A stretch of DNA of 64,000 bases, from assembly GCA_030549335.1 (NCBI GenBank), contig CM060194.1, forward strand, positions 16,680,171 through 16,744,170, in the 5' to 3' direction. The position numbers and the translations under genes were made by a program. Below are positions 22,431 through 35,309 of the stretch, piece by piece (the stretch's first letter is position 1; every line of letters starts with the position of its first letter). Source of the stretch: Pontederia crassipes. Taxonomy: Eukaryota; Streptophyta; Magnoliopsida; Commelinales; Pontederiaceae. Below the pieces are notes generated by a model that saw only the letters and a list, made by a program, of their open reading frames with translations, was not told the origin of the DNA and did no database searches.

Positions 22431-22938
22431 ATTTGATCAATGACGCTCCTATTAGGTAAATGCAAATGAATTCAAGTGTCATGAAATTAATTATAGCTCT
22501 TGAATATGCTTCTAATTCTCTTTTACTATCTTGTATGTTTTCTGACTAGGGAAAGCTCCTAGTGGGTACAGCCGTAAAACTTCATTCATGAGGTGTCTTC
22601 TTTTTTTTCTTGTAGTTTTTCATTTGATAGAATACCAAGCAAATTGATAATGTAAATGTAATTGACGGATCGATGGTTGCTTGTAAATGTAATGATAATG
22701 TAATTTGAAGTTCAAATCTAAACCAAGAATCTTATATACTTAATTTTAGTAAATGGCTAGTGGCAGTTCAACCATTCCTTCACTGTTCATTCATCATATG
22801 GAAATAAAGCAAGGGAGTAGTTTAAAAAAATATTTTCCTTGTTAATTTTGTTTGCGTGAGCAGAAGACTAATAAAGAAGTTGATTCATTTTGTTGATCAT
22901 GTTTTCATATTGGATAGGGAATAAAAAAGATATTGATC

Positions 22939-23297
22939 ATGACTAAAAGTAATTACACATGTTTACCCTTATGCAATTGCAATGAAGAAGCAGTTATTAA
23001 AACTTCATGGACCCAACAGAACCCTGGCCGTCGATTTTATGGTTGTCAAAACTACAAGGTAAGAATCTTACAATATTTTGTGTTACATTTTCGTGAGATC
23101 ATTTCTATATTTGTATGACATCTCTATTATTTTATTTTTAGCAAAATGAAGAATGCACATATTTTCAATGGTTGGACGAAGAAGTTGAACCGCGATATAA
23201 ATACATCTTCAATAGGCTCTTAGGAAAGGTTGAAAGGTCTGAAGTTGAAAATGAAATATTATTGCACAAGCTTGAGACAATGGAAGTAGAACTTTAG
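22939..23297 (+). CDS. GRF-type zinc-finger protein in MULE
   Basis: Two exons, 22939-23058 and 23142-23297, join at GT/AG sites and encode 91 residues. The first holds CNCNEEAVIKTSWTQQNPGR then RFYGC, and the second starts with ECTYFQWLDE. Together these make the GRF zinc finger (CxC ... GRRFYGC ... C.YFxWxDE), a nucleic-acid-binding fold. A charged, possibly coiled-coil tail (VENEILLHKLETMEVEL) ends the protein. The frame is intact. It converges with the transposase gene. Small GRF proteins are common in plant transposons, but their role there is not established; it may be an accessory DNA-binding protein. The ATG at 22939 is the first one in frame. Confidence 0.75.
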
Positions 23298-23738
23298 TTG
23301 GAACGTCAGAGAAACAATGATTGGAAGTGGAAAGCGATTTTTTCTTGTTTTGATAATAGCTATCAGCTTGATGTACTGGAATATCTTTAGTATGATGTAC
23401 TAGAATATCGTTCAAGTTGTATTATGCATTAATATGCAAAGCTGGCCAAAGTAACAATTCTGCAAGGATATGTTGTTGCTTTATTTTCATAGACACAACA
23501 TTTGTCACCATGATCTGTCGTTCAAGTTGCTTTATTGGAATGTTCTTAGCTTATTTAGGAATGTGAAGGCCTTTCCTTTGTACACTTCTGTTAATAAATG
23601 TGCTTCCCTTGTGTAACTATTCTGATCTTATCCTTTGTACACTTCTGTTAATAAATGTGCTACACTTCTGTAACTATTCTGATCTTGTGTAACACTTCTG
23701 TTAATAGATGAATCCAATTCACATTTACAATACAACAT

Positions 23739-24300
23739 GACCTTGTACTATCCAACAGATACTTCATATAAAAATAATTCCAGACATCACTGATTGCAGA
23801 TAACAAGAACGATGATTGTTCCAGACATCACTGATTGCAGATAGTTCATAATACAACATTTACAATACAACATGACCTTGTACTATCCAACAGATAGTTC
23901 ATATAAAAATAATTCCAGACATCACTGATTGCAGATAACAAGAACGATGATTGTTCCAGACATCACTGATTGCAGATAGTTCATAATACAACATTTACTA
24001 TACAACATGGCCTTGTGCTATCCAACAGATAGTTCATATAAAAATAATTCCAAACATCACTGATTGCAGATAACAAGAACGATGATTGTTCCAGACATCA
24101 CTGATTGCAGATAGTTCATAATACAACATTTACTATACAACATGGCCTTGTACTATCCAACAGATAGTTCATATAAAAATAATTCCAAACATCACTGATT
24201 GCAGATAACAAGAATGATGATTGTTCCAGACATCACTGATTACAGCTAGTTCATATAAAAATAATTCCAGACATCACTGATTACAGATAGTTCATATAAA
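23739..24300. repeat. 135-bp tandem repeats between the two MULE genes
   Basis: Four copies start near 23739, 23874, 24009 and 24144 (spacing 135 bp each), marked by CCTTGTACTATCCAACAGAT. Within each unit, CCAGACATCACTGATTGCAGAT occurs twice in slightly varied form, so the unit is itself a dimer. It lies where the 3' ends of both genes should be. Confidence 0.88.
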
Positions 24301-24545
24301 AATATTTATAGCAAATTCAGCATAGATCCAATGCTGTAACAACTGAGGATTGTCCAAGTTCCTTGTTAAACATGCACTTAAGCAGGTTCATTTGAGCAGT
24401 AAGCAGCAAAGCAGTCAGGCACCTAAACAGATCTTCACATCCAGGGCAAACCTATCAAATTGGAAGCAGATTAGATACTAAGCAATAATCAGATAGATGT
24501 CAAAATAAAAATATTACATATCCATCATGTTGTTTATTGATTATC

Positions 24546-26808
24546 CACGTCCACTTGGCTCTGTTTCAAACATAAAAAGATTTCATGAGAACATATAAAA
24601 AATAATCAAATAGATGTAGAATCTTATAAATGTAATAACAATTCACCTCAGACATTGTACATGTGCGCGCGTTATGACCTTCTTTCAAACACTTCTTACA
24701 TTTATATCTCTGCTTTTCTGCTTGCAACATGGAAATCTCAACGCCAGAATTAAGCCTTTGCAACTTTCTTGGTCTGCCTTTGGATTTTACTTGATTTGGG
24801 TCATGAACAGTAAAAATTGGTCCTTGTTGGTCAAATAAAGAAGAGGAAGCAACACTGGTTTGGCTTCTATTTTTATCCATAACTCTTAAACTGCCTAGTT
24901 TTTCTATAAGACCACGTATAATTGAACTTCCTATTTCCATATGCTCACGTGAATGCAAGCTCATCTCAGTAGCTCGTCTCATGTTAATATGAAATGACCA
25001 TTTCTCTAACGATGTTATTTCACCTTGTCCATCTAATGCAGCTACACTTGGAAAAGCACATGCCTTCGTATATCGTGCATTTATTGTCCATCAATAGAGA
25101 AGATAATGTTTTGGTATACACACATGTCTCTTATGGGAGAGGATAAGCAGTGCATGGCCACACAAAATTCCTACATTCTTAAACTTTTTGCATGAACACT
25201 TCACTAGGTTACTAGGATCGACGTTGTACTCCACAATAATCCTCTTGGTGTCCTCTTTTTCGGCTAAAAATACAGAATATACTTGTCTCTCATGATCTTC
25301 TGATATAATATCAAACCAATACCCGAGAGTTTTCTTAAACTCTTCTTGAAAATGGCCAAACACCTTTGCTGTATACACTTTTCCTGCATGAGCCTCCAAT
25401 GGACTTGTTGAATTTAAGGTAGCTAAACTGTTCAAAGTTTTAAAATCTTCTCGTTGTTCAGCATCACGTCGAGATTGAAGGGCTCGATCATATTGGTAAA
25501 CAAATTCAGGTAAAGAAGTGTTTGAATTCACAAATCCATCAAAGAAGGAATTCATACTTTCAGATCATTGCGTGGACTTTGCACCTACACAAAAAATATC
25601 ATTCAAATATAAATGCACCCAATGTTCATGCTTATGAAACATTTTCTCTAACCAATGTCCATCCGGTATGTTATACTTCTGCTTTAACCAATACCATCTT
25701 TCTTCAAATTCTTCGACGCTTAAGCCAGCTTCCGTAGTCAGCTTCAAAATTCTTAAGGGCCATCAAGTCTCTCAGATTTGTAATGGCATTTTTTTCGATG
25801 TGCCATATGCCAAACCTATGACGAGTATTTGAAAATACTTTGCGGATAGCATTTCCCATCGCAATGTCTTGATTTGTAATAATACAAACAGGATGCTTAT
25901 CATACATACATTCTAACCATGTTTCAAAGAGCCACACAAAAGAATCCTCAGTCTCGTCAGCAAGCAATGCACACCCGAATAATATTGATTGCATATGATG
26001 ATTTACTCCGGTGAACGGCTCAAATGGCATACACAAGTTGTTAGTCCTATATGTTGTGTCAAACATCACGACATCTCCAAAAGTCAAATAATTGTCCCTT
26101 GATCTTCCATCTGCCCAAAAGAAACTTCTTCCAACATTATCCTCATCCATCTCCCATCTAAAAAAGAACCCGGGATCACTTCTTTCTTTCTTTTGAAAAT
26201 AAGTTATCACATTCCTGCATTGCTTACCAACATGGTTTACACGTGCTACTTTAAATGATCAATGCAATTTTGTGGTGTAACTAGAGGATCGCCGCCAAAA
26301 TTTAACATGTGAGCAATCTTTGATGGGCCAAGTCCATAATCCCTTAATTGGGTAATCATTTCCTTGGAATTACTTGATAATCTACTATGAGATCGTAGGT
26401 TAGCTACCTTTGATGGAGACATTAAAGCATGTGTGTGTTGTTCAAGAAACTTTCTCACCTCCCACTTTCCGTCATCTGTAATACCAACAAGCAAATGAGC
26501 ACTACAGCCCTCTCGAATATCGCGTCTGCGTTTCACTTCATTTCCCATTTTTTGGTTGAGAGGCTTATGACCTTGTTTTGAACACACAAGCATACTTGAT
26601 ATTACTTCATTACTTTTTTTAGATTTATGAGAATAATGTTACGCACAGAAAAACCAATTGACTTAGCATAAACATTGTGATAAATGTATGCATCCTCATG
26701 GCTGTCAAAAGTCATCCTGACAAAAGGTTTGTTAACTAGCCTGTCTTGTTCCAAATTGTCAACAACATAAGGTACCTCTTCAGTAACATTACCATCGATA
26801 TTGTACAC
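24546..26808 (-). pseudogene. FAR1/MURA-like MULE transposase, broken
   Basis: Reading right to left: FAR1-type DNA-binding region (F.S.EDAY.YHNVYAKSIGFSVR, then GCSAHLLVGI, FLEQHTHAL), the MULE transposase core (FWADGRSRDNYLTFGDVVMFDTTY, FTGVNHHMQSILFGCALL, ITNQDIAMGNAIRKVF, RHRFGIWHI), then EEFEERW, a SWIM zinc finger (CSCKKFKNVGILCGH) and a CCHC knuckle (CKKCLKEGHNARTC). The frame shifts near 26640, 26250 and 25745. TGA stops occur at 25565-25567 and 25091-25093, where the neighbouring residues suggest an original arginine CGA. The second acidic position of the DDE set, usually TDQ, reads TNQ. The SWIM and knuckle parts share one frame. Confidence 0.88.
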
Positions 26809-27299
26809 ACTGTCTCAAAATCATGAATACAAGAAATTAAGTATGAAATCAAGTAAATCTAATCATCAATCACTAAGCATGTATAAACCTAAGAGATAAT
26901 AAAAATATAACAATTATACCTATGTGTATCGCCCAGCCCAATAATTATATCGTCCTGTGCATTATTAAAATTCATATCACTGATTGATGAAGAAGCCATG
27001 ATAGTAGCTGTACAAATTTTACAAACAATTTGCTTCAGCAACAATCACAAAAATAAATTATGATGACAGTGAGAGGAAAAAATTACTCAAGCAATGTCTA
27101 CTCGCAAATGGTTATCACTACAATTGAGAAAGTCAAAATTCATCACCTTGTGCTCCTGGCAATCGGCCACAATTGGAATCGTTCACAATAGGAATCCACG
27201 ACTGATAGAACTTTCCTAAAATAGATTATTGAACGACGAAAGAAATGAGCAACAGTCAGCGGAAAAACTCAACAATAGCGAGCAACAATAATCAAATAG

Positions 27300-27680
27300 A
27301 CTTTGCCCCTTCGTCGGAGACCGGAATGAATGCCTTTTGCCCCCTATGCCAGAGATTGCCCGCCTTTTGTCCCTTTTGCCAGAGATCGTGGAAGATGAGG
27401 CACGCAATCGTGCCCTACGCCGGAGACATGCAGCCACGCGCCTATCGTGCCCTACGTCGAAGACCGCCAGCAACGAAGAAAAGGAATCGTGGAATCATCA
27501 TGGCGATGAGGCACGCGATCGTGCCCTACGTCAAAAACTGCCAACAATGAAGAAAGGGAATCGTGGAATCGCTAGTGCTCTACGTCGAAGACCGCCAGCA
27601 GCGAAGAAAGGTAATCGTGGAATCGCTGGTGCCCTACGTCGAAGACCGCCAGCAGCGAAGAAAGGTAATCGTGGAAGAAA
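27300..27680. repeat. Subterminal minisatellite, right end of MULE
   Basis: Repeats of GTGCCCTACGTCGAAGACCG, CCAGCAGCGAAGAAAGGTAA and TCGTGGAATCGCTGGTGCC recur at about 50-57 bp spacing, with older diverged units toward 27340. The sequence differs from the left-end minisatellite, so the two expanded independently. Confidence 0.75.
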
Positions 27681-27808
27681 GGGATCATTGATGCCCTACT
27701 CACCAAGCGTCGAAGACCGTTCGATTTAGATGTACACGGACGGCCGAGATTAACGCTGTAAAGTACAACTCCCACCAATGCAACATACTCCTTTTACCCT
27801 TTATTTAT

Positions 27809-30800
27809 TATTATTTAACATAACTAACATACTTTATGAACTCTCATTTAAAAGAAAATAATTTTAATGATACATAGCTTAATAAGATAATGATACTTAG
27901 CAATCTTCTATCTTTTCTTTTATATAGACATATAAATATGGATATAAATGTGACAACTTCAATAACCAACAAAAAATGTTTTTAGCATTAAATGATGTGA
28001 TACTCATTGATATTATTAAGTTTACCATAGTAATAATTTTATGAATATTAATTCATTATGATTATTATCAAAATAATATAATTAAATATTGAAGAATTTT
28101 TTATTAATAATAACTATAATTCTTATTATTATTATAAGATCAAATATGCAAGTTTTTGACTTAGAAATCTTCATATACATATAATATTTTGTTAGCACAT
28201 AGAGACCTACACTTAGATATTTGCACATGCTCTTCTATATTAGAGAAAAAAGGACGTCAAATATATTACTATTTCAGAAGTGTCCACTATTCCTAAATAA
28301 AAATATTGAATTTAAAAATATCAATAATATAATAACATAATGAACTTTTAAATATAATGATGATATTATAGTGAATATTTTTTTTTATCACGCACATTCA
28401 TATATTTGTATGCCCGCAAGTACTCTTTGCTTTAAAGAGTGAGTTGATTATGCAAATAAAAATTGAAATCCCCTAAACATGATGTACAATACACAATTTG
28501 TATATAAAATTTATAAAAAAAATATTTCTTATTCTTGAGAGAAAGCATGCACACGTTCTTTTACATTAAAGATAATGTAGAAAGTGTTTTTACAATATGC
28601 ACCATTGCATCTTCTACGTCGCGATATTTATAACTAATGTAGAAAATATAAAGAAATAATAATTAAATTAGAAACCACTCAATAACAAACTTTTATAGAT
28701 ATTATACTATATCTTATTTACAATATAATAGTGTTAGGACATATAAATAATGCGTATAATTTATTTATTGTTAAGTATCATAAATAATAACTAACTTTTG
28801 AGTATTCATAATTATATAACTAACTTTTGTCATAGGTGATTACATATCTTATATCGATTTATAACTAACTATCCAATAATAATAAAGTAATTATTTTGTT
28901 TGATATTATAAACTGATTAATATTCATAAATCTTATATATCCTGATAAAATAATAACTCGATAATACCAAAAAATAATTATATACAACTAAAGATCATTA
29001 GTATAAACAATATATGATTAAAATATTACAAAATATATCATTTATTCCATATGTTATTTGTTACCATATTATTGGTTACATTTTTTTTTCATTCACATAC
29101 ATAAATACACACATATATATAAGATGCATAGTATCATAATATTTAAAAAATTGATGATACATATATTAATCATTAATGGATATTATCATTAGAGTATGAA
29201 ATGCATGTCCTTGACTTATTTCAAATGATGACATATATTTTTTAGTCTTTCCTTATATATATAAATTATAGCATTTAATATTTTTTATTAGATGAAGAAG
29301 AAATATATATAAGTATTTTTTTTGTCATGCACATATCTATATTTGTGGATCGACATGTACACTTTGTCGTCAAATAAGGTGTGAAGTATGCAAATGAAAT
29401 TGAAAGTCCTTACTCTATTTATTGTTACAAAATATAGAATTTAAAAGTATAAATAAATAAAATCATATATTTTTTAATAACTAACTCTTGAGTATCGATG
29501 ATTATATATTTATAATATTATCATTTCATACATTCAATTTATGAGAGTTGGACTTCTTCTTATATATACATATATATATATATAATATAAAATAATTACT
29601 ATAGAACTATTTTAAAAATGAAAATTCATCCTATGATGTCACTTGAAGAGTATTATGATATGTAACAAATGACTTCATTTATGTATGATGTTATAGTTTG
29701 ATGAGTTAGGCAGTTAATGAAGATGGATTATCATCATCATCATTACCATATTGTCATCATCACTAGTGTACCACATTTTCTCACCCATGTAATTGTTAAA
29801 CAACAAAATTCCTTGCATATGAAATTAGTTGAGTAATTGTTTTGCAAAAAATATATTTAAATTTTTTTTCTTTTCTTTGTCATCCCAAAATTCATAATTT
29901 AGTTGTAACTCATAGGAACTTTTTTTTTAAAACATGTAGAAACTTTTAATTGCCAACTAATATTTGGTGATAACTTTATCACAAATTTGATCTCTTTAGT
30001 GATTGATTGACAAATAGTGTTCTTTTAGCCAAGCCATAATTTTTTAGAAGTGATGTCCACAGTTCAATTTGGGTGGCGCTAATAGTTATGTGAATGGTTC
30101 ACAGGAGGCTGATTCGAGTATAATTAATTTGATAAGGCCGCACCAGGTCAGATGTTTCTCTCAATAAAAATAGTCTATATTCGCAAGGACTCTAAGCGAA
30201 GAGGAGTTGTTTAGTGTTGTAATTTATGAAGTAATCATAAGATCCATAATTGTTGGAGATATTTTTCTATTATTTTTTGAGTTGTTGTTATTCTTGACAA
30301 GAAAGTACTATATTTTCTTCTAACTGTAATTGTAAAATAATGAAATGCCTTATTAAATGAGTTTTCAAAATTAATAAATTTATATTTATCAAGCTAAGCA
30401 CATATCACATAAATTAAATAGTAATACTATGATGTTTTCAATACAAAAATGAAAAAAAACATCTAATTATAATTCACTATAAAACTATTTAGAAAAATGA
30501 AAAATCATTTTATTATGACTATTTTTTTAAAATTCGTATTATAATATAATAATATATTGAAAACTAAAATAATAAAATTTAATACATACTTTAAAACTAT
30601 TTAGAAAAATATCGCCTGATATAGTAATATTCTTATAATTCAAATAATAGAATAATAAATTTTAGTATATGAGTGTTAAATTAGACAAAAACTAATATAT
30701 TAACAATAAAATAATAATAACCCATGAATTAATAATATAAATGAAATATTTATAAATATAATATAAAAATTATTTATAAATATAGTCGTAAAAAATATAA

Positions 30801-30936
30801 TATAGCATTATTTGATATGGTTTTTTTTTGTTTTCTTACCGGGCAATGATCGTTGTAAAGAAAAAACTATGGTCGATGTCTATAACATTGCTGACGCATG
30901 ACTATGTTAAGGATATATTAATTTAACTAGTATGAT
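27809..30936. other. AT-rich intergenic DNA
   Basis: No gene recognised in about 3.1 kb. Simple AT tracts occur, for example near 29560-29590. Confidence 0.55.
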
Positions 30937-31020
30937 AGGCCAACAACAACAACAACAACAAAGCCTTATCCCACTAGGTGGGGTCGGCTACATGGATCAT
31001 ACGACGCCATTCCGCTTTAT
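30937..31020 (+). repeat. SINE-like fragment (Au SINE type tail)
   Basis: A CAACAACAACAACAACAA run is followed by AGCCTTATCCCACTAGGTGG and GGTCGGCTACATGGATC. This block is widespread in plant genomes, and I associate it with the Au SINE family. No tRNA-derived head was identified, so this is a fragment at most. Confidence 0.45.
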
Positions 31021-31864
31021 TAGTATGATAGACCAAAATTTTTTATTTGTTACCAGGCTATCATTGTCTTGTCATCTAACTACACATCAAAATAGAAAAT
31101 TACATCTCATTCGCCTTAAAAAAGAAAAAAAAAACATAGCTTTCACATCACAATTGTTTCGAAAAAAAACTACACCTCATTTCTATTAACAATTCAAACT
31201 ACGATGCCGGCAAGATGATACATAGTAAGCAAGTACACTTTTTTTACTGTAAGAACAGATATCTAGGAGCACAACATTTTATAACATATGTACTATTGAA
31301 TTATATAGTACGCAATTATTCCATTTTTTATTTGATTTGTTGCATTTTAGGTTTATAAAATCACTATAAGCTATTTCTATTTGCAAACTTTTTAGGGTTA
31401 ATTCCTTAATGCATGATTTTCATGTATCAACGATTAATCGGATCAATCTTATCAAAGTTATCAATGATCTATGTATATGGACCTTTAATGTTTGTTATTC
31501 TAATGTGTGGTTGTACGAAACATCCTGAATATGAATCCTCTGGAAACTTGTAAAGTTACATATATTCAATAAATAAATTATCTTCATATGTTTTACTATC
31601 GCTTAGGATAAATAGAAGTTTACCTCATATCAAACTTCTTTATGGTTATCGCTTCGAATGTGCAACAAACACTTCAACAACATGTTATGATATTAACTAT
31701 TGAGGTGATAATAATAAAATACTAATGTATCAGTTCATGATAGCAATAAAATTTCTAAGTATGTTAGTAATAAAATACAAGTGTCACTAACAATAACAAT
31801 AAAAGTGTATCAAATTTTGAGAATGTCCAATATGGTCGTAGTTGGGAGGAATGACATTATTGAC
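31021..31864. other. Intergenic DNA left of the CACTA-like element
   Basis: No gene. The part from about 31400 belongs to the duplicated kinase flank. Confidence 0.5.
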
Positions 31865-34275
31865 CACTACAACAATATTACGATTTTGCGATGAATTTAT
31901 CATCGCAAAACCTTCGAAATCCATCGCAAATATGTCTTTGCGGCGGATTTTTCTATGGATATGGGTTAGTTAGAAAATTTGTCATCACAAAAAATTATCG
32001 ACGATCCTCAAATATCCCTTCGGAAGTCTTGACGAATACTTCCGACGGAAAAATTGCCTTCACAATTTTTGTCGGATAAAATCCGTCAGAAGTTTCGAAG
32101 GGAAGGTTGTCCTTCGTCCTAATCCGGCGGCCGCACTGAGGCAGGAGTGTTCCCCCTTCCCAAGTTTTGACCGAATTCGATGGACAACCTGTCGACAGTT
32201 CGGACGGGAGGACTCCCGTCGAAACTATCGATGGGTTGTCCGTCGAAACCTTTGACGAGCGAGGACCCGCCGAAGGCTTCGACCCGTCAAAACCTTTGGC
32301 GGGCGACACTCGTCGAAGCCTTCGACGGGTGATCTCCTGTCAAAGGCTTCAACGGACGGTTCCCGTTGTACGCACCGGCTGAGTGCGACGGACACGTTCG
32401 TCGAAAAGTTTTTAAAAATATAAAAAAATAAGTCGCCTGCTATCGGATCGGCACTGGCAGCCGATTCGGAGTAGGAGGCCGGATCTGGCGCACAAGGGCC
32501 GGATCCTATCTTCTGCGGCCGGAACTGGTGCCTGCGCGTTGGCTCCGCCGCCTGCGGCCGGAACCAACGCCTACGCGTCGGATCCGTCGCCTACGGCCGG
32601 CTTTGGCCGCACTGGGCATTGGAGTAGAGAGCGAGAAGGGAGAGATAGAGAGGGAGTCGGTGAAGGCGGCCGGCAGCAGGGATCATCGAAATCGGGAGTT
32701 GCCGCCGCCGGAGTTGATGCCGCTGCCGTGGGAGAGATAGAGAGGGGGAGAGGAGGAGAGATAGAGAATTGAAAAACAAGTAGGGAGAGTGGAGGGGGTA
32801 ATATAGGGAGAGTGGAGGGCGCGGGAGCGAGAAGGCGGAGGGGGGAAAATTGGGCGATAAAATATTAGAATTTACGACGGGTATTTCCTTTAGAATTACC
32901 GACGGATATAGTATCCGTCGGTAATTCCGACGGAAATATTCATCGATAAATATAATAATAATAATTTTATCAATATTTATATAAGAAATTTTATTATTAA
33001 ACACTATAATATTATATAAATTTAACATATATGACTAATAATAATAATAATAATAATATTATTATATTAGAAATATTATTAATGTTTAATGATAATATTA
33101 TATATATAAATTATACTATTTTAATTACCAAAGAATAACACCTTTAAAATTATCGATGGATGCAAATTCTTCGATAATTTCGAAGGTATTTTTCTTCAGT
33201 AATTACCGATGGATGCAAATCCTTCGATAATTGGGATGGCACCATCCTTCGGTAAATAAAATAGTATATTATTAATGTTTATAATATAATACTTCTCTTT
33301 ATTCCATTTTTATAAAATATTTATAATATAACATAATATTATTAATATAAATTAATATATATAATTAGTATAGATTATAATTATATAGATTAATATATAT
33401 AATTAGTATCAATACATATACTATTATTAATATTATTATATATATTACCGAAGGATAATGCATTCAAAATTATCGATGGATGCAAATCCTTCGTTAATTT
33501 CGAAGGCATTTTCCTTCAGTAATTACCGACGGGTAATGTCCTTCGAAATTATCGACGGGTAATATCCTTCATAATTACCGACGGATAATATCCTTCGAAA
33601 TTACCGACGGATACTAAATCCTTCGATAATTGTAAAGGCACCATCCTTCGGTAAATAAAATAGTATATTATTAATGTTTATAATATAACACATCTCTTTA
33701 ATATAACATAATATTACTAATGATTGTAATCATATATATTAATATATATAATTAGTATCAATACACATACTATTATTAATGTTTAATAATATTATTATTA
33801 TATATATTACCGAAGGATAATGCTCTCGAAATTACTGATGGATGCAAATCCTTCGATAATTTCGAAGGCATTTTCCTTCGATAATTACCGACGGGTAATA
33901 TCTTTCAAAATTACCGACGGATTTCAAATTCTTTGATAATTTTGAAGGCACTATTCTTCGGTAAATAAAATAATAATTTTATAATAAAATACTAAAAATA
34001 TATTTATATTATATTACATATATATTGTTATAAATACAATTACCGACAGGTATTTCCTTCGAAATTACCAACGGATGTAAATCCTTCGGTAATTTCGAAG
34101 GCTATACCCATTGGTAATTTATCGATGGGAGTTTTTTGTCCATAATAACGAAACACGTTTTGACCTTCAGTAATTCGGAAGGAGTTTCATATTCATCGCA
34201 ACTGCCATCAATAAATGAGAATGATTCATTTTCTTCGAAAAATGTCCATCGTAAATTCGACATTTTCTTTTAGTG
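31865..34275. mobile_element. CACTA-like non-autonomous element, 2.4 kb
   Basis: The left end reads CACTACAACAATATTACG and the right end, on the reverse strand, CACTAAAAGAAAATGTCG. A 3-bp target duplication GAC flanks it (31862-31864 and 34276-34278), as expected for CACTA transposons. Subterminal regions are dense in CGACGG-type motifs. 33120-34000 contains diverged repeats of about 350 bp (ACCGACGGAT ... AATCCTTCGATAATT ... AAATAAAATAGTATATTATTA). A GC-rich centre lies at 32100-32850. No transposase is encoded. Confidence 0.8.
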
Positions 34276-34278
34276 GAC

Positions 34279-35300
34279 CCTATTTGCATAATACTTTTCA
34301 ATTATTTATCTAGAATAAAATTATTTCAAATGGATATGTATATCTTCAATATAAAAATGGTCCAACATTTTTTAGACCAATTTTTTAAAAAATATTATAA
34401 AGCAAGAAAAATAAAAATAATCACATAATGAGATGGATTTTTTAAAAGATTATTTAATCCCTAATTTAATATAATAATTTTTTAAAATTTGTGTTCTAGA
34501 ATAATATTAAAATATTTACAAATTAACACTAGATTTTAAAATATTCAATAAGTGTTCACAAATTAGAGTCGATGAGTGTTAGATCATACAAAATTGTTAT
34601 GAGCAAAATAAATGTAAACTATGACTCATGAATTAAAATATAAATAAAATATTTTTAAGTGTTAAACAGGTCCATAGGGGTGTAAGAAAATTTAATCAAC
34701 CAAAAACTCCATCCGACTAAAAAACTCAAATCAAAATAATTAAAAATTAGGGGTTCGAATGAAACACACCCTCTAAAATTATGGACCGACCCGAAAAAAT
34801 TTGTAGAGCCCATGGACTCTATATTTTTATTTATGAACTTTTTATATAATAGATTTATAAGTTATCATTTTTTATTATAAATATATTAATTTTTGTGAAG
34901 TTTCATATTTTTTCTATCACACTAAGAAACTCTAATTTGGTAATTATAAAATTTTAGAAGTATATTTTATATTTAATTATGAAATTAATTTTTTTATGTT
35001 AGTTTTAATTTATTATATATTTTTATGGAGTCAGTTTGATTTATTAATGATCTATTATAACTGTAATTTCTACTACTACTACAACAAATAATAATAATAA
35101 TTTTTTATTTTTTATTTTTTTTCAAGTGGAATATTGTTGATATTTTATATTTAAGCAGAATTAGGGTACAAATTATAGGTGAGAACTGGAGATGGCGGGT
35201 CGTTTTGTTACTTATTTAATTTTGTTGAATTATAATAATTATATTATTTAGAATTTCTAGTTAGATTATAATTAGTATCCTTTGCACTTTGTAGCCATTT
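34279..35300. other. AT-rich upstream flank of kinase copy 1
   Basis: From about 34750 it aligns with 58840-59590 upstream of kinase copy 2, for example AATTTTAGAAGTATATTTTA and GGAGATGGCGGGTCGTTTTG. No gene. Confidence 0.6.
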
Positions 35301-35309
35301 TATAAATAA
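35301..35309 (+). promoter_or_regulatory. Putative TATA box, kinase copy 1
   Basis: TATAAATAA lies about 170 bp before the start codon and is conserved at 59594-59601 ahead of copy 2. Confidence 0.45.

Larger units (their letters stand above)
21847..27799. mobile_element. Mutator-like element (FAR1/Jittery-type), 5.95 kb
   Basis: A perfect 9-bp direct repeat TTTATTTAT flanks the element (21838-21846 and 27800-27808), the target duplication size typical of MULEs. The ends are imperfect inverted repeats: both have GAGTATG ten bases in, followed by diverged blocks sharing TACAGC and TCGRCCGTC. Inside, a GRF zinc-finger gene (plus) and a FAR1-type transposase gene (minus) converge, as in two-gene MULEs. 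Each end carries GC-rich minisatellites. The transposase is broken, so this copy is not autonomous. The AT-rich TSD is low-complexity, but it falls exactly at the paired ends. Confidence 0.82.

Noticed and set aside
22115..24300. Possible CRISPR-like array because of regularly spaced repeats
   Set aside because: Contiguous minisatellites without unique spacers, inside a plant transposon.
27216..27778. Arginine-rich ORFs on both strands at the right end of the MULE
   Set aside because: Translations of the subterminal minisatellite.
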